In this document: positions 14,916-23,007 of the stretch, in pieces
Layout of the letters: each line of letters opens with the position of its first letter
Numbering within the stretch: position 1 is the stretch's first letter
DNA from: an uncultured Porphyromonadaceae bacterium
Lineage (GTDB): Bacteria; Bacteroidota; Bacteroidia; Bacteroidales; Muribaculaceae
DNA length: 64,000 nt
Direction of reading: 5' to 3'
Assembly (NCBI GenBank): GCA_900550395.1
Contig: URSD01000010.1
Location: 6,336 to 70,335, forward strand
Notes under the pieces: model-generated
Seen by the model: the letters and a program-made list of their open reading frames with translations, nothing else
The model's database searches: none
Told to the model about the DNA's origin: nothing
Translations under genes and position numbers: made by a program

Positions 14916-17675
14916 ATGATTCGAGATTTACTTTCCCGGCTGTGCGCAGGTCTGCGTACCCCGAAATGGCTGAATCTGCCACTGCTGATTGCCATGCTCA
15001 TGCCGCTGTGCACTCATGCGGCTGCTCTGCCCGACGGCGCTCCTGACTACGAGTTCTCCGTCGACAATGTAACCTATAAGTGTTATTACCACAGCAAGGA
15101 AAATAGCAGAAAGTACTATTCCGTGTATGCTCTGCCGGAAAATACCGGCATAAAGCATGCTTCAATCCGGCTTGACTGGCATGACGGATTAAGCGACTAC
15201 ATTCCATCGGATGAACCCGGCTATATTGCCTGTGAATATAACAACCCGGCGACTCAACTCGTCAGTGGAGAGTGGGAGAAATGCAAGTCGCTCAAATGGA
15301 TAGAGTTACTAATATACAATTGGAGCGATGAGATCACGGCAAATACCACAGACCTTTCTCCTCTTTCCAATATGAAGAAAATGTATATTTTCATTACAAA
15401 TCAATTTTACCGGTCTTATCCCGCCTATCATGTATTTCAGAATCGTGACCTGCATCATACAATTGTTAATTGCTGTGGGAAGGTTTATGATTCAGACAAA
15501 TCTGCGGAAAACATTATAACAGACAACATATATCTTTGGGACTTTGCTCCGACTCTTGTGAATGTTAAAACATTTGAGAAAAATACAGCTGTCTGCAATG
15601 ATTTGGGGCTCTCGCCCAAAGTGGAATTATTCGGTCAAGGTGATTCTCAATTAGTAGTCACTTACGATGAACATGGTAAAGTAATCGAGCCGCTGATTGG
15701 ATATTGTGGTGGCCTTTTCAGTATAAATGAGCTTAAGGGTTCTTACTACGAGACTGACGGTTTAGGTGGTGACTTCGGCGAGGATATCTTCAAAGAATGT
15801 ATTGACATACAAAATAAGGATGCATATGAGACAGCCGTTCCGAACGAAGATAAGATTGCAGAATACGGCTATTCTTCAGTAGCAGTGTATTGCAACAATG
15901 TACTAATCGAAAAGAACAAATTAGGGGAATATATCCTGCCAAATGGAAGATATGATTTCACATTCAATTATAATGGATTTAAGATGCGCAAGCCTTATCA
16001 ATCCACGGCCAATACACCATCACTTGACGATGTTTCAGTAAAATTACAATTGGAGTGGATGCCGCATGGTCTTAAAGCACATGCCGTTTTTGAACCGGAT
16101 ATTCCCGGCCTTTACGGGCTATATGGAATATCATATGCCCAATACAATAGTTATCCTAATTTCGTCCCAGTAGATCAATATGTGCCTTTTGATGAAAACG
16201 GGAATGCTTTCCTAATATCAAATAATAGATTTTCCTTTATAAAAGATTCACAGTTAATTTTTCATGGCATTCATCCACAATTTGCCGTATTCCGCATTTC
16301 AAAAGGGTTTCAGGCAATTGGGGAAATATACGACGACTATATTGCTGAAGATTGGGCTTGTCCAGCAATAATAACACCACAAAAGATAGAGTTATACTTT
16401 GATAAACTTTATGATGACGGCCTTTTGAAGCCCACGGATAAGATTGGAGTTATATACGACAACACCAAATACTACGCTACAGCTAATTCCTCTTATGACC
16501 ATTGCGTGTTTTTTAATGATTTTTTGCCGTCTGAAAGCAAAGAATTTAGTGCATTTTATGAAATAGACGGCACAGAATATATATATGATTTTCACCCGGT
16601 AATGCCAACGCTTACAAGCAGCTATTCGTTAATAACTAAGACGCAATCGGCAAAAGTGATTTTCAAGATTCCCGAGGATAAAGCAGGTTATGATTCTTCG
16701 CTGGGTGATATAGTATTTGGGGATTTGGCGGTTTATCGTAGCGGCAAAAAAATGGAAGATGTCGAGGTGGAACAAACAGAACCGATGACTTTCAATGTTT
16801 TCAATCTTGACGTTGCGCAAGATTATGAATTACGAGGCTACTGGGAGTATCGACGCAAATCTGATGGCAAGACTTCTAATCGAACTAAGATAAAAGTGTT
16901 ATTCAAATCGGAGACACCCAAATGGACCAGCGGCAGCTCCCAAGCCATGACCACAACAAAAGCAAGACTGATTTACGAAACCAATCTTGAAAACGTGTCC
17001 GAGACTTACGTAGAGTGGCGACGGGTAGATGCGCCGGATGTTGTGCAGAGCAACAAAGCGGCATGCCCGGTAGTTGACGGTTGCCTTGTAGGCATACTGA
17101 ACAATCTCAATCCGGATGTTTATTATAAGTTCCGTCCGATATATGAAGCCAACGACACAAAATACATCGGAGAATGGATTGGCATTTTCACCGGCGACGC
17201 CAACGTTTGGTTCGACCCCGAGATCAACACTCGCCCGGCACGTGTCAGGAAAGACGGTTCTGTGACGCTGCAAGGCTCTGTGGTGCCCGGCAGCGGCGAC
17301 ATCAGCGAGCAGGGTTTCGAGGTATGGCCTAACGGCGGAGCACAGCATGCTCCGGGCAACGGCGTGGAGTCGTCGCATACATTCATAAAGTGCAATGGCA
17401 TCAGCATTTCGACTGAACTGACCGACCTCAAGCAGGGTGTCACGTATACCTATCGCGCTTATGCAAAGGTGGACGGACAGATGTACACCGGCTCGGAAGA
17501 GACGTTTACGATACCCGGCGAATCGGGAATTGATGATGTTCTCGGCGATGCTGAGGTACCGACAATTATCGGATATTACAATCTCCAGGGTCATCGCTCC
17601 GACCGTCCTTTCCCGGGCTTGAATATCGTGGTGTATTCCAACGGCAGGACAGAGAAACGAATCATCAGAGAATAA
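14916..17675 (+). CDS. Large secreted protein with fibronectin-like repeats, AT-richer than neighbours
   Basis: A 919-residue protein of unknown function. The start at 14916 gives a typical signal peptide (hydrophobic core PLLIAMLMPLCTHA, about 22-40). A GTG at 14766 in the same frame lies inside the RNA leader and is unlikely. The long middle part is beta-rich without a recognised family. The C-terminal third contains two Fn3-like units (YETNLENVSETYVEWRRV and GSVVPGSGDISEQGFEVW). It ends in YYNLQGHRSDRPFPGLNIVV, a tail of the kind common in secreted Bacteroidales proteins and reminiscent of T9SS type A sorting signals. Its base composition is much lower in GC than adjacent genes, suggesting transfer. 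Expression is probably set by leader copy A. Confidence 0.7.
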   Translation: MIRDLLSRLCAGLRTPKWLNLPLLIAMLMPLCTHAAALPDGAPDYEFSVDNVTYKCYYHSKENSRKYYSVYALPENTGIKHASIRLDWHDGLSDYIPSDEPGYIACEYNNPATQLVSGEWEKCKSLKWIELLIYNWSDEITANTTDLSPLSNMKKMYIFITNQFYRSYPAYHVFQNRDLHHTIVNCCGKVYDSDKSAENIITDNIYLWDFAPTLVNVKTFEKNTAVCNDLGLSPKVELFGQGDSQLVVTYDEHGKVIEPLIGYCGGLFSINELKGSYYETDGLGGDFGEDIFKECIDIQNKDAYETAVPNEDKIAEYGYSSVAVYCNNVLIEKNKLGEYILPNGRYDFTFNYNGFKMRKPYQSTANTPSLDDVSVKLQLEWMPHGLKAHAVFEPDIPGLYGLYGISYAQYNSYPNFVPVDQYVPFDENGNAFLISNNRFSFIKDSQLIFHGIHPQFAVFRISKGFQAIGEIYDDYIAEDWACPAIITPQKIELYFDKLYDDGLLKPTDKIGVIYDNTKYYATANSSYDHCVFFNDFLPSESKEFSAFYEIDGTEYIYDFHPVMPTLTSSYSLITKTQSAKVIFKIPEDKAGYDSSLGDIVFGDLAVYRSGKKMEDVEVEQTEPMTFNVFNLDVAQDYELRGYWEYRRKSDGKTSNRTKIKVLFKSETPKWTSGSSQAMTTTKARLIYETNLENVSETYVEWRRVDAPDVVQSNKAACPVVDGCLVGILNNLNPDVYYKFRPIYEANDTKYIGEWIGIFTGDANVWFDPEINTRPARVRKDGSVTLQGSVVPGSGDISEQGFEVWPNGGAQHAPGNGVESSHTFIKCNGISISTELTDLKQGVTYTYRAYAKVDGQMYTGSEETFTIPGESGIDDVLGDAEVPTIIGYYNLQGHRSDRPFPGLNIVVYSNGRTEKRIIRE

Positions 17676-17693
17676 TCCTGCCAAATTGAGAGA

Positions 17694-17731
17694 ACGGAGC
17701 CATGCATCAGCGTATGCACGGCTCCGTTTTT
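17694..17731 (+). terminator. Terminator of the secreted-protein gene
   Basis: ACGGAGCC (17694-17701) pairs with GGCTCCGT, with an inner TGCAT/ATGCA extension, followed by five T on the plus strand. Confidence 0.9.
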
Positions 17732-17741
17732 GCTACAAAAA

Positions 17742-17774
17742 AATCCTCCGCGCGGGGTGGGTGCGCGGAGGATT
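17742..17774 (-). terminator. Terminator of the OmpA-like gene
   Basis: An 11-bp stem ATCCTCCGCGC/GCGCGGAGGAT. On the minus strand it runs into seven T. With the plus-strand terminator beside it, the two convergent genes are insulated by separate hairpins. Confidence 0.9.
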
Positions 17775-17791
17775 GTTGAGTTATGGCTCGA

Positions 17792-18997
17792 TTATTCAGC
17801 GACGCTGAAGATGACGATGCGGTTCCAGTTGTTGGTGTCGTAGGGCTGCTTGTCGCTGCCTTCGGCGACGATGGAGAGGCGGTCGGGGCTGATGCCGTAG
17901 GTGCGGGTGAGGACGTCGTAGACGGCCTGTGCGCGGCGCTTGGAGAGCTTCATGTTGTAGGCGGCGGTGCCGGTGTCCTTGTCGGCGTAGCCTGCGATGG
18001 CGACGTTCTGGTCGGGGTTATCCTTCATCCACTTGGCTATGTTGTAGATGTTTACTTCCTCCTGCGGGGCTATGCGGGCCGAGTTGAGGGAGAAGCGCAC
18101 GGTAGCCATGAGAGGTGCGGCGGGAGCCTCCACTATCTCGGCAGCTTCCACTTCGGGGCAGGGGAGCTGTGCCTCGGCAGCTGCGAGAGCTGCGCCTGTG
18201 GTGGCGAGTTCGGCACGCAGGTCGTTGACCTGGTTGTTTAGGTTTGCAATGTAGCCGGTGTAGTCGCAGGGGTTGTAGCTGTTGAAGCCGCTGCCGCCGA
18301 AGTTGATGGTGAAGCCGCCGATGGCGCTGATGTTCAGGTCGACGGGTACGCCGTAGGCTGTGCCGTTGAAGACGTCGCCCAGGAACTGTACGCGTCCTTC
18401 GGCGAAGAAGTCGACGTAGCGGCTGAGGCGGAAGCGGAGCTGGAGGCCGGCGGAGATGTCGGGAGCCCAGGTGGTGGATTTGTGGCGTGTCTTGCCGCCG
18501 GCTATGTTGCCTGCGGGCTGCATGTTCCAGGCGTAGGCGGCTCCGAGTCCGGCGAAGGGCACGATGGAGAAGACGCGGTCGGTGTTGACGCCGCCGAGGC
18601 CGTTGAACATGTCCCACATGAAGTCGACGGAGCCGGCCACGTAGTTCATCTTATGGTAGGTGACGTTGTCCCAGTGGAGCGTGCCGCCCATGAAGTTCAT
18701 GCGTGTGGCGAAGTAGGGTGTGAACCATTTGCCGAAGGCCACGTCGTAGACGGCCGTGAGATGGTGCTTCTTGCTGCCGTTGACGTCGCTGAACTCAAAG
18801 AATGGCGAGTTGATGCCCGCACCGAGCTGCAGGAACCAGTTGTCGGCATGGCCGCTGTAATAGTGTGTGGCGCAGGGCACTTCTGCTACTGTGATGGTTT
18901 CTTCTTCCACAATCACTGCAGGCTCTTGTGCCAGAGCCGATACTCCGGGGAGGAGAAGGACAGCCGCGGCTGCCAGAATCTGCTTTTTCATAATCAC
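17792..18997 (-). CDS. OmpA-family outer-membrane protein with peptidoglycan-binding domain
   Basis: A 401-residue protein with a signal peptide (about 1-23), an N-terminal beta-barrel of about 200 residues with repeated aromatic girdles, a short coiled segment (YIANLNNQVNDLRAELATTGAALAAAEAQL split over about 227-260), and a C-terminal OmpA domain (FSLNSARIAPQEEVNIYNIA to the end). The OmpA domain binds diaminopimelate in peptidoglycan and tethers the outer membrane. A second gene of the same architecture and identical length lies at 57946-59151. Confidence 0.88.
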   Translation of the reverse strand: MIMKKQILAAAAVLLLPGVSALAQEPAVIVEEETITVAEVPCATHYYSGHADNWFLQLGAGINSPFFEFSDVNGSKKHHLTAVYDVAFGKWFTPYFATRMNFMGGTLHWDNVTYHKMNYVAGSVDFMWDMFNGLGGVNTDRVFSIVPFAGLGAAYAWNMQPAGNIAGGKTRHKSTTWAPDISAGLQLRFRLSRYVDFFAEGRVQFLGDVFNGTAYGVPVDLNISAIGGFTINFGGSGFNSYNPCDYTGYIANLNNQVNDLRAELATTGAALAAAEAQLPCPEVEAAEIVEAPAAPLMATVRFSLNSARIAPQEEVNIYNIAKWMKDNPDQNVAIAGYADKDTGTAAYNMKLSKRRAQAVYDVLTRTYGISPDRLSIVAEGSDKQPYDTNNWNRIVIFSVAE

Positions 18998-19094
18998 GAG
19001 AGAGTTGAATAAGTGAAACGTTAATAAATCTGTAAGTAATTTAAAAACATGCGGCCTTTAATATTTGTTCGCCGGGGACCAAAAAACAAATAAA

Positions 19095-19126
19095 TTTGCT
19101 TTATGCTCGACTTAATCGTATCTTTG
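19095..19126 (+). promoter_or_regulatory. Promoter with box ending 4 nt before ATG
   Basis: TTTG (19095-19098), 20 nt, TATCTTTG (19119-19126). The ATG follows after only TGGC, so the mRNA should begin at or beside the start codon (leaderless). Confidence 0.85.
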
Positions 19127-19130
19127 TGGC

Positions 19131-19988
19131 ATGAAACTGTTTGAACGCTTCATCCCCGGTTCGGCCGACCTCGGTTCGGCCGACAGCGGGGAGCGCCGCA
19201 GGCGCTACCGCCGCATCGACTATGTGAACGAGGCGGCGTTCTCGCGCGTGTGGAGCGTGCGCTTCGCGCGCCGCGAGGCATTCCTGCTGGGCGCGCTGGC
19301 CGTGGCCGCCGTGGCCGCGCTGGTGTATGTGGTGATTGCTTTCACGCCGTTGCGCTCCATGCTGCCGGGCCAGTTGCCGGGCGACATGCGGGGCCGCTAT
19401 GTGGAGGCCACGCTGCGCCTCGACTCGCTCACGCGAGCAATGCATCAGAACGAACGTTATCTGGCAGATGTGGCGGCCATACTCGAAGGCCGGGTCGACC
19501 CGGACTCGGCGCGCCTCTCGCACTCGGCGCTGAACGAGCTGTCGGACACGCTGATGGCTGCATCGGATGCCGAACGCGCTTTCGTGCAGAAGTTCGAGAA
19601 CACGCAGCGCTACAATCTCTCTGTGCTGGCTCCTATCGCCGCCGAGGGCATGGCCTTCTACAGCCCGGCGCCCGGCGCCGAGCCGCAGGCGTCGCCCGAC
19701 GGCACGAGCGTGGAGCTGCACGGCGAGCGCCGGCAGGGCATTGATGCGATATACCGCGGCACGGTGGTGGCCGCGTCGACCGACTCACGCGGCCTCTATA
19801 CCGTCGTCATACAGCATCCCAACGAGTTCGTGAGCGTATGCTCGGGACTGGCTGAGAGCTTTGTGCGGCGCGGCGACATGCCTGCGACGGGTGCGCGCAT
19901 AGGGGTGACGCCCCCGGACGGCATCATGCGCTTCGAGCTGTGGCACAAGGGCGTCGCGCTTAACCCCGAGGACTATGTGGCATTTTAA
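19131..19988 (+). CDS. Membrane-anchored LytM (M23)-like protein lacking catalytic residues
   Basis: A 285-residue protein with a cytosolic N-terminus (about 1-47), one membrane segment (about 48-70), a helical linker, and a C-terminal LytM-like domain (about 205-285: GIDAIYRGTVVAAS, TVVIQHPNEF, RFELWHKGVALNPEDYV). The zinc-binding His residues expected in HxGxD and HLHFE are absent (here RRQGID and IMRFEL), so it is probably not a peptidase. Degenerate LytM proteins such as EnvC and NlpD activate other cell-wall hydrolases, and a similar regulatory role is plausible. It overlaps the VanZ-like gene by 14 nt. The start is fixed by the promoter immediately before it. Confidence 0.78.
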   Translation: MKLFERFIPGSADLGSADSGERRRRYRRIDYVNEAAFSRVWSVRFARREAFLLGALAVAAVAALVYVVIAFTPLRSMLPGQLPGDMRGRYVEATLRLDSLTRAMHQNERYLADVAAILEGRVDPDSARLSHSALNELSDTLMAASDAERAFVQKFENTQRYNLSVLAPIAAEGMAFYSPAPGAEPQASPDGTSVELHGERRQGIDAIYRGTVVAASTDSRGLYTVVIQHPNEFVSVCSGLAESFVRRGDMPATGARIGVTPPDGIMRFELWHKGVALNPEDYVAF

Positions 19989-20385
19989 GCGTTTCCTCCT
20001 CGCGTGGTGGCCCACTGCTGCGGTGGTGGCGCTGATTCTCTATGCCGTGCTTACGCCCAATCCTCCGCAGCCCGAGGGGCTGAAGCTCTTCGATGGCGCC
20101 GACAAGGTGGTACACGCCTGCATGATGGCGACGCTTATGGCGGTGGCCGTCTTCGACAGGCGGCGTGCCGGTCTTCCCTGCCGCATGGCCGGTATCGCGG
20201 TTGTGGCGCTGTGGGTGATGGCCTTCGGCGTGATTACGGAAATCATGCAGGGAACGATGACAGATGTGCGCAGCGCCGACCCCGCCGACGTGTGCGCCGA
20301 CTGGGCCGGCACCATACTTACCGCCGCCGCAGCATATTTCCTGCTAAGAGCAGGAGCAGATCACTCGGCGTCCCGCACTTCCTGA
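19975..20385 (+). CDS. VanZ-like membrane protein
   Basis: A 136-residue membrane protein with about four hydrophobic segments. The VanZ-family signature is present: FDGADKVVHACMMATLMAV (charged helix with a conserved His) and ITEIMQG followed by DPADVCADWAGTI. VanZ itself lowers sensitivity to teicoplanin; in Bacteroidetes the role of this family is unknown. It starts inside the 3' end of the LytM-like gene. Its own 3' end overlaps the end of convergent ribE by 25 bp, with no room for a terminator between them. Confidence 0.82.
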   Translation: MWHFKRFLLAWWPTAAVVALILYAVLTPNPPQPEGLKLFDGADKVVHACMMATLMAVAVFDRRRAGLPCRMAGIAVVALWVMAFGVITEIMQGTMTDVRSADPADVCADWAGTILTAAAAYFLLRAGADHSASRTS

Positions 20386-20975
20386 AGGCGGGCGAGATAT
20401 TTGCCTATGATGTCGAACTCGAGGTTGACGCGGGTGCCGGGCTCTATGCGGCAGAAGTTGGTGTGCTCGAGCGTGTAGGGGATGATGGCTACGCGGAAGG
20501 AGCGCAGCTCGCTGTCGCAGACGGTGAGGCTGACGCCGTTGACGGTGACGGAGCCTTTCTCCACCGTCATGTAGCCTTTGGCGGCCATCTCGGCCGGAAC
20601 ATCGTACTCGAACTTGAAGTAGCGGCTGCCGTCCACTTCCTCCACTTCGGTGCAGACGGCGGTGGTGTCGACATGGCCCTGCACGATGTGGCCGTCGAGG
20701 CGTCCGTTCATGAGCATGGAGCGCTCCAGGTTGACGAGGTCGCCCTCGCGGAGCAGCCCGAGGTTGGAACGGTCGAGGGTCTCCTGTATGGCTGTGACGG
20801 TGTAGGTGGAGTCGGGGTTGAGTGCTACGACGGTGAGGCACACGCCGTTGTGGGCCACGGACTGGTCGATTTTTAGCTCGTTGGCGAAGCTGCACCGCAC
20901 GGTGAGGTGCAGATTGCCGCCCTCGCGCTTTGCGGCGGTGACGGTGGCGGCTTCTTCTACTATACCGGAAAACAT
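20361..20975 (-). CDS. ribE: Riboflavin synthase alpha chain
   Basis: Dismutates two 6,7-dimethyl-8-ribityllumazine to riboflavin and a pyrimidinedione. The 204 residues form two tandem lumazine-binding repeats. The N-terminus MFSGIVEE is diagnostic, and each repeat has its NGVCLTV or NGVSLTV motif (about 43-49 and 146-152). The C-terminal helix for trimer formation follows IGKYLARL. The 3' end overlaps the VanZ-like gene. A MITE begins 12 nt before the start codon, so the expression signal must come from within the MITE, from menA upstream, or from the junction. Confidence 0.95.
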   Translation of the reverse strand: MFSGIVEEAATVTAAKREGGNLHLTVRCSFANELKIDQSVAHNGVCLTVVALNPDSTYTVTAIQETLDRSNLGLLREGDLVNLERSMLMNGRLDGHIVQGHVDTTAVCTEVEEVDGSRYFKFEYDVPAEMAAKGYMTVEKGSVTVNGVSLTVCDSELRSFRVAIIPYTLEHTNFCRIEPGTRVNLEFDIIGKYLARLQEVRDAE

Positions 20976-20987
20976 ATCTGTCAGTTA

Positions 20988-21346
20988 GAGGCTGTTTAAA
21001 AACAGATGTTAACACAGGGGCGGTCAATCTCCGGGCGATTTTTGTCGTCTGATGAGGGAGTGTGGCCGTAGCCACTCGACCGAAGAAGACGGCGGAAAGC
21101 GCCGGAGAGGGACCGAGGCGAGCTGACTTTTATCATCTGTTTGTTTATCATACTGTTATTTTAATATTTCTTTCGTTTTGTCCGGAGGCTGATTTTATCA
21201 TGAAAAGTTACTTCGGCTTTGCATCTTTTGGGTGTCTTTCATCCTTTGTCACAGTCGCGTACATCCAGTACGCTCCTGCTCCCGCAGGATGAAATACCCT
21301 CCAAAATATGCAACCCCTGTGTTAACATCCGTTTTTAAACAGCCTC
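20988..21346. mobile_element. MITE, copy 2 (359 bp)
   Basis: Same length and the same terminal repeats as the element at 5666-6024, with about four substitutions and no indel. It is inserted between menA (stop at 21359) and ribE (start at 20975), in the same orientation relative to the downstream gene as copy 1. The flanks TTA and TTG give no clear target duplication. No transposase is present in the window that could be matched to it. Confidence 0.85.
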
Positions 21347-21358
21347 TTGATTTTGAGT

Positions 21359-22243
21359 TTATGATATTGCGGCTGCGATGGCGAAGGCCAGGGCGTAGGC
21401 GAGCATGCTCATGGCGGTCATGCCCAGCAGGGGGTTGAGGGCGCTGCCGCTGCGGCGTCCGAGCATGCGCCGGAGGGCCACGGCTGCGGCGAGGTAGGCC
21501 ACGGGGATGACGCGTGCGGCTGCGGGCATCGTGAGCCACACGGGGAGCGACAGGGCCACGGCTATGACGGCGTTGAGCAGATAGGCTGCGCGCATGGCGC
21601 GGCGTCCCAGCATCACGCACAGCGTGCGCTTGCCTACGGCGAGGTCGTCGTCGCGGTCGCGGTAGTTGTTGACTATAAGCAGGTTGGCGGCCATGAGGCC
21701 TATGCCTATGGCGCCCATGACGACGGTCGCGGTGCATGTGCGGCTCTGCACATAGTAGCAGAGGGTCACGGGCACGAGGCCGAAGAATATTATCACCATC
21801 ACTTCGCCGAGGCCGTGGTGCGACAGCGGGTAGGGTCCTGTGCTGTAGGCCAGGGCGGCAAGGACGATGAAGATGCCTGCGATGACGAGCCACCAGCCGC
21901 CCCAGGCCACGAGCGAGAGCCCTGTGGCGCAGGCGATGCCCAGGGTGATGTAGGTGGCGCGCAGCATTGCGCGGGGTGTGATGTCGCCCTCGGTGACACC
22001 GCGGCGGGGGCCGTCGCGCCCGGCGCGGTCGAGGCCGCCGGTGAAGTCGTAGTATTCGTTGGCGAAGTTGCTGGCTATCTGCGCCAGGATGGCGAAAATC
22101 AGGCAGATACCCGCAGGCGCGGGGTCGAAACAGCCGTCGTGGAGAGCGTAGCCGCAGGCGGCCACCACTCCTGCGGCCGACACGGGCAGCGTGCGCAGCC
22201 GCATGGCTTCAATCCAGCATTTCAGCGTTCGGGTCGTGATCAT
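21359..22243 (-). CDS. menA: 1,4-dihydroxy-2-naphthoate polyprenyltransferase
   Basis: Attaches the isoprenoid tail to 1,4-dihydroxy-2-naphthoate in menaquinone synthesis, at the cytoplasmic membrane. The 294-residue UbiA-family protein has about eight membrane segments and both Asp-rich motifs: NEYYDFTGGLD (62-72, then RAGRDGPR) and NNYRDRDDDLAVGKRTL (about 191-207). The start is uncertain: the ATG at 22243 lies only 4 nt after a -7 box, so either the mRNA is leaderless or translation begins at Met14 (22204), where homologues usually start (MRLRTLP). Confidence 0.9.
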   Translation of the reverse strand: MITTRTLKCWIEAMRLRTLPVSAAGVVAACGYALHDGCFDPAPAGICLIFAILAQIASNFANEYYDFTGGLDRAGRDGPRRGVTEGDITPRAMLRATYITLGIACATGLSLVAWGGWWLVIAGIFIVLAALAYSTGPYPLSHHGLGEVMVIIFFGLVPVTLCYYVQSRTCTATVVMGAIGIGLMAANLLIVNNYRDRDDDLAVGKRTLCVMLGRRAMRAAYLLNAVIAVALSLPVWLTMPAAARVIPVAYLAAAVALRRMLGRRSGSALNPLLGMTAMSMLAYALAFAIAAAIS

Positions 22244-22247
22244 GCTG

Positions 22248-22255
22248 CAAAGTTA
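22248..22255 (-). promoter_or_regulatory. -7 box of menA, 4 nt from ATG
   Basis: Minus strand TAACTTTG followed by CAGC and then ATG. The short distance predicts a leaderless mRNA. No TTTG is seen at the -33 distance. Confidence 0.6.
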
Positions 22256-22264
22256 CAAAAAATA

Positions 22265-22440
22265 GTTTATAGTTGAGAGTGTATAGGTAAGAGGGGTGCG
22301 GGCGCGCTGCGCCCGCAGTTAGGAGTGAGGAGTTGGCGGTGATGACGAGAAACAAGGACATAAGGTCAGAGGCAACAAAAAAATTAATTTGTTATTTGTG
22401 TCATTTCTGTATTTTTGTTTCGATAACACCCTCACTCCCA
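22265..22440. repeat. Intergenic mosaic repeat region
   Basis: Three modules follow each other: an AGTTTATAGTTGAnAG...ATAGGTAAGAGGG module (22265-22296); a GC-rich hairpin TGCGGGCGC-gct-GCGCCCGCA (22297-22317) joined to GTTAGGAGTGAGGAGT; and an imperfect palindrome bounded by CGAGAAACAAGGACA (22346-22360) and TTTTTGTTTCG (22422-22432). Related modules recur near 29.4, 33.5, 44.7 and 57.7 kb. Confidence 0.7.
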
Positions 22441-22824
22441 CTATCTGATGTGTTCGATTCGGAAGGCGGCGCTGCGGATGGGGGCCGGGATGGCGCTGCG
22501 CTGCGCGGCGAGCTCGTCTTCCACGCCCGGGGCGTCGCCGCAAAGGACGAGGAGGTCGACGTCGTGCCAGTCGTGGATGATGCGGCGCAGGGCCGCGGCG
22601 GTCGGCATGGAGGCGGGATAGGCGCGCACCGTGGAGGGCGTGCCGGCAGGGGCGGCGAGCACGGCCGTGCGGCAGCCTGCGGCGGCATGGCGGGCGGCTT
22701 CGGCGAGCACGGCGACGCTGTCGCTGCCGGCCACCACCACTCGCGGCCCGGCGCTGCGGCGCCGCACGGCCCGGACGCCCGACCGGTACTGCTCCATTTT
22801 CGTTTCCAGATAGTTGTCTGCCAT
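22441..22824 (-). CDS. Conserved small protein of unknown function
   Basis: A 127-residue Ala- and Arg-rich protein. The N-terminus MADNYLETKMEQYRSG resembles short Bacteroidetes proteins that begin MADNYLE; no function is known. VVVAGSDSVAVLAEAARHAAA and DLLVLCGDAPG look like strands and helices of a small Rossmann-like half, perhaps nucleotide-binding, but no catalytic motif is visible. Two other frames are open over part of the same region; this one was chosen for its N-terminus and the promoter-like TAACTTTG at 22945-22938. It is monocistronic and follows gpsA on the same strand after 183 nt. Confidence 0.55.
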   Translation of the reverse strand: MADNYLETKMEQYRSGVRAVRRRSAGPRVVVAGSDSVAVLAEAARHAAAGCRTAVLAAPAGTPSTVRAYPASMPTAAALRRIIHDWHDVDLLVLCGDAPGVEDELAAQRSAIPAPIRSAAFRIEHIR

Positions 22825-22846
22825 GTTGTCTGAAACAGCAACGGCG

Positions 22847-22876
22847 CGTCGTCATCGACGTGCCGTTGCAGGTATT
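22847..22876 (-). other. Strong hairpin in the leader of the small protein
   Basis: GCAACGGC-CGTCG pairs with CGACG-GCCGTTGC around a TCAT loop, about 14 bp with one mismatch. It lies about 25 nt before the ATG at 22824 and downstream of the -7 box at 22938-22945 (minus-strand TAACTTTG). There is no T-run on either strand, so it is not an ordinary terminator; a translational or stability element is possible. Confidence 0.5.
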
Positions 22877-23007
22877 ACATTTGCTACTATAGGTTGGTTT
22901 TCAGCTGAATTTAGATTTGGCCGTTTTTCGGTTGTCGCAAAGTTACGGCGTCGATGTTACATACCTGTGACGCTTGCGCTACATGTGCGTTACGCCGTAA
23001 GATTTGT

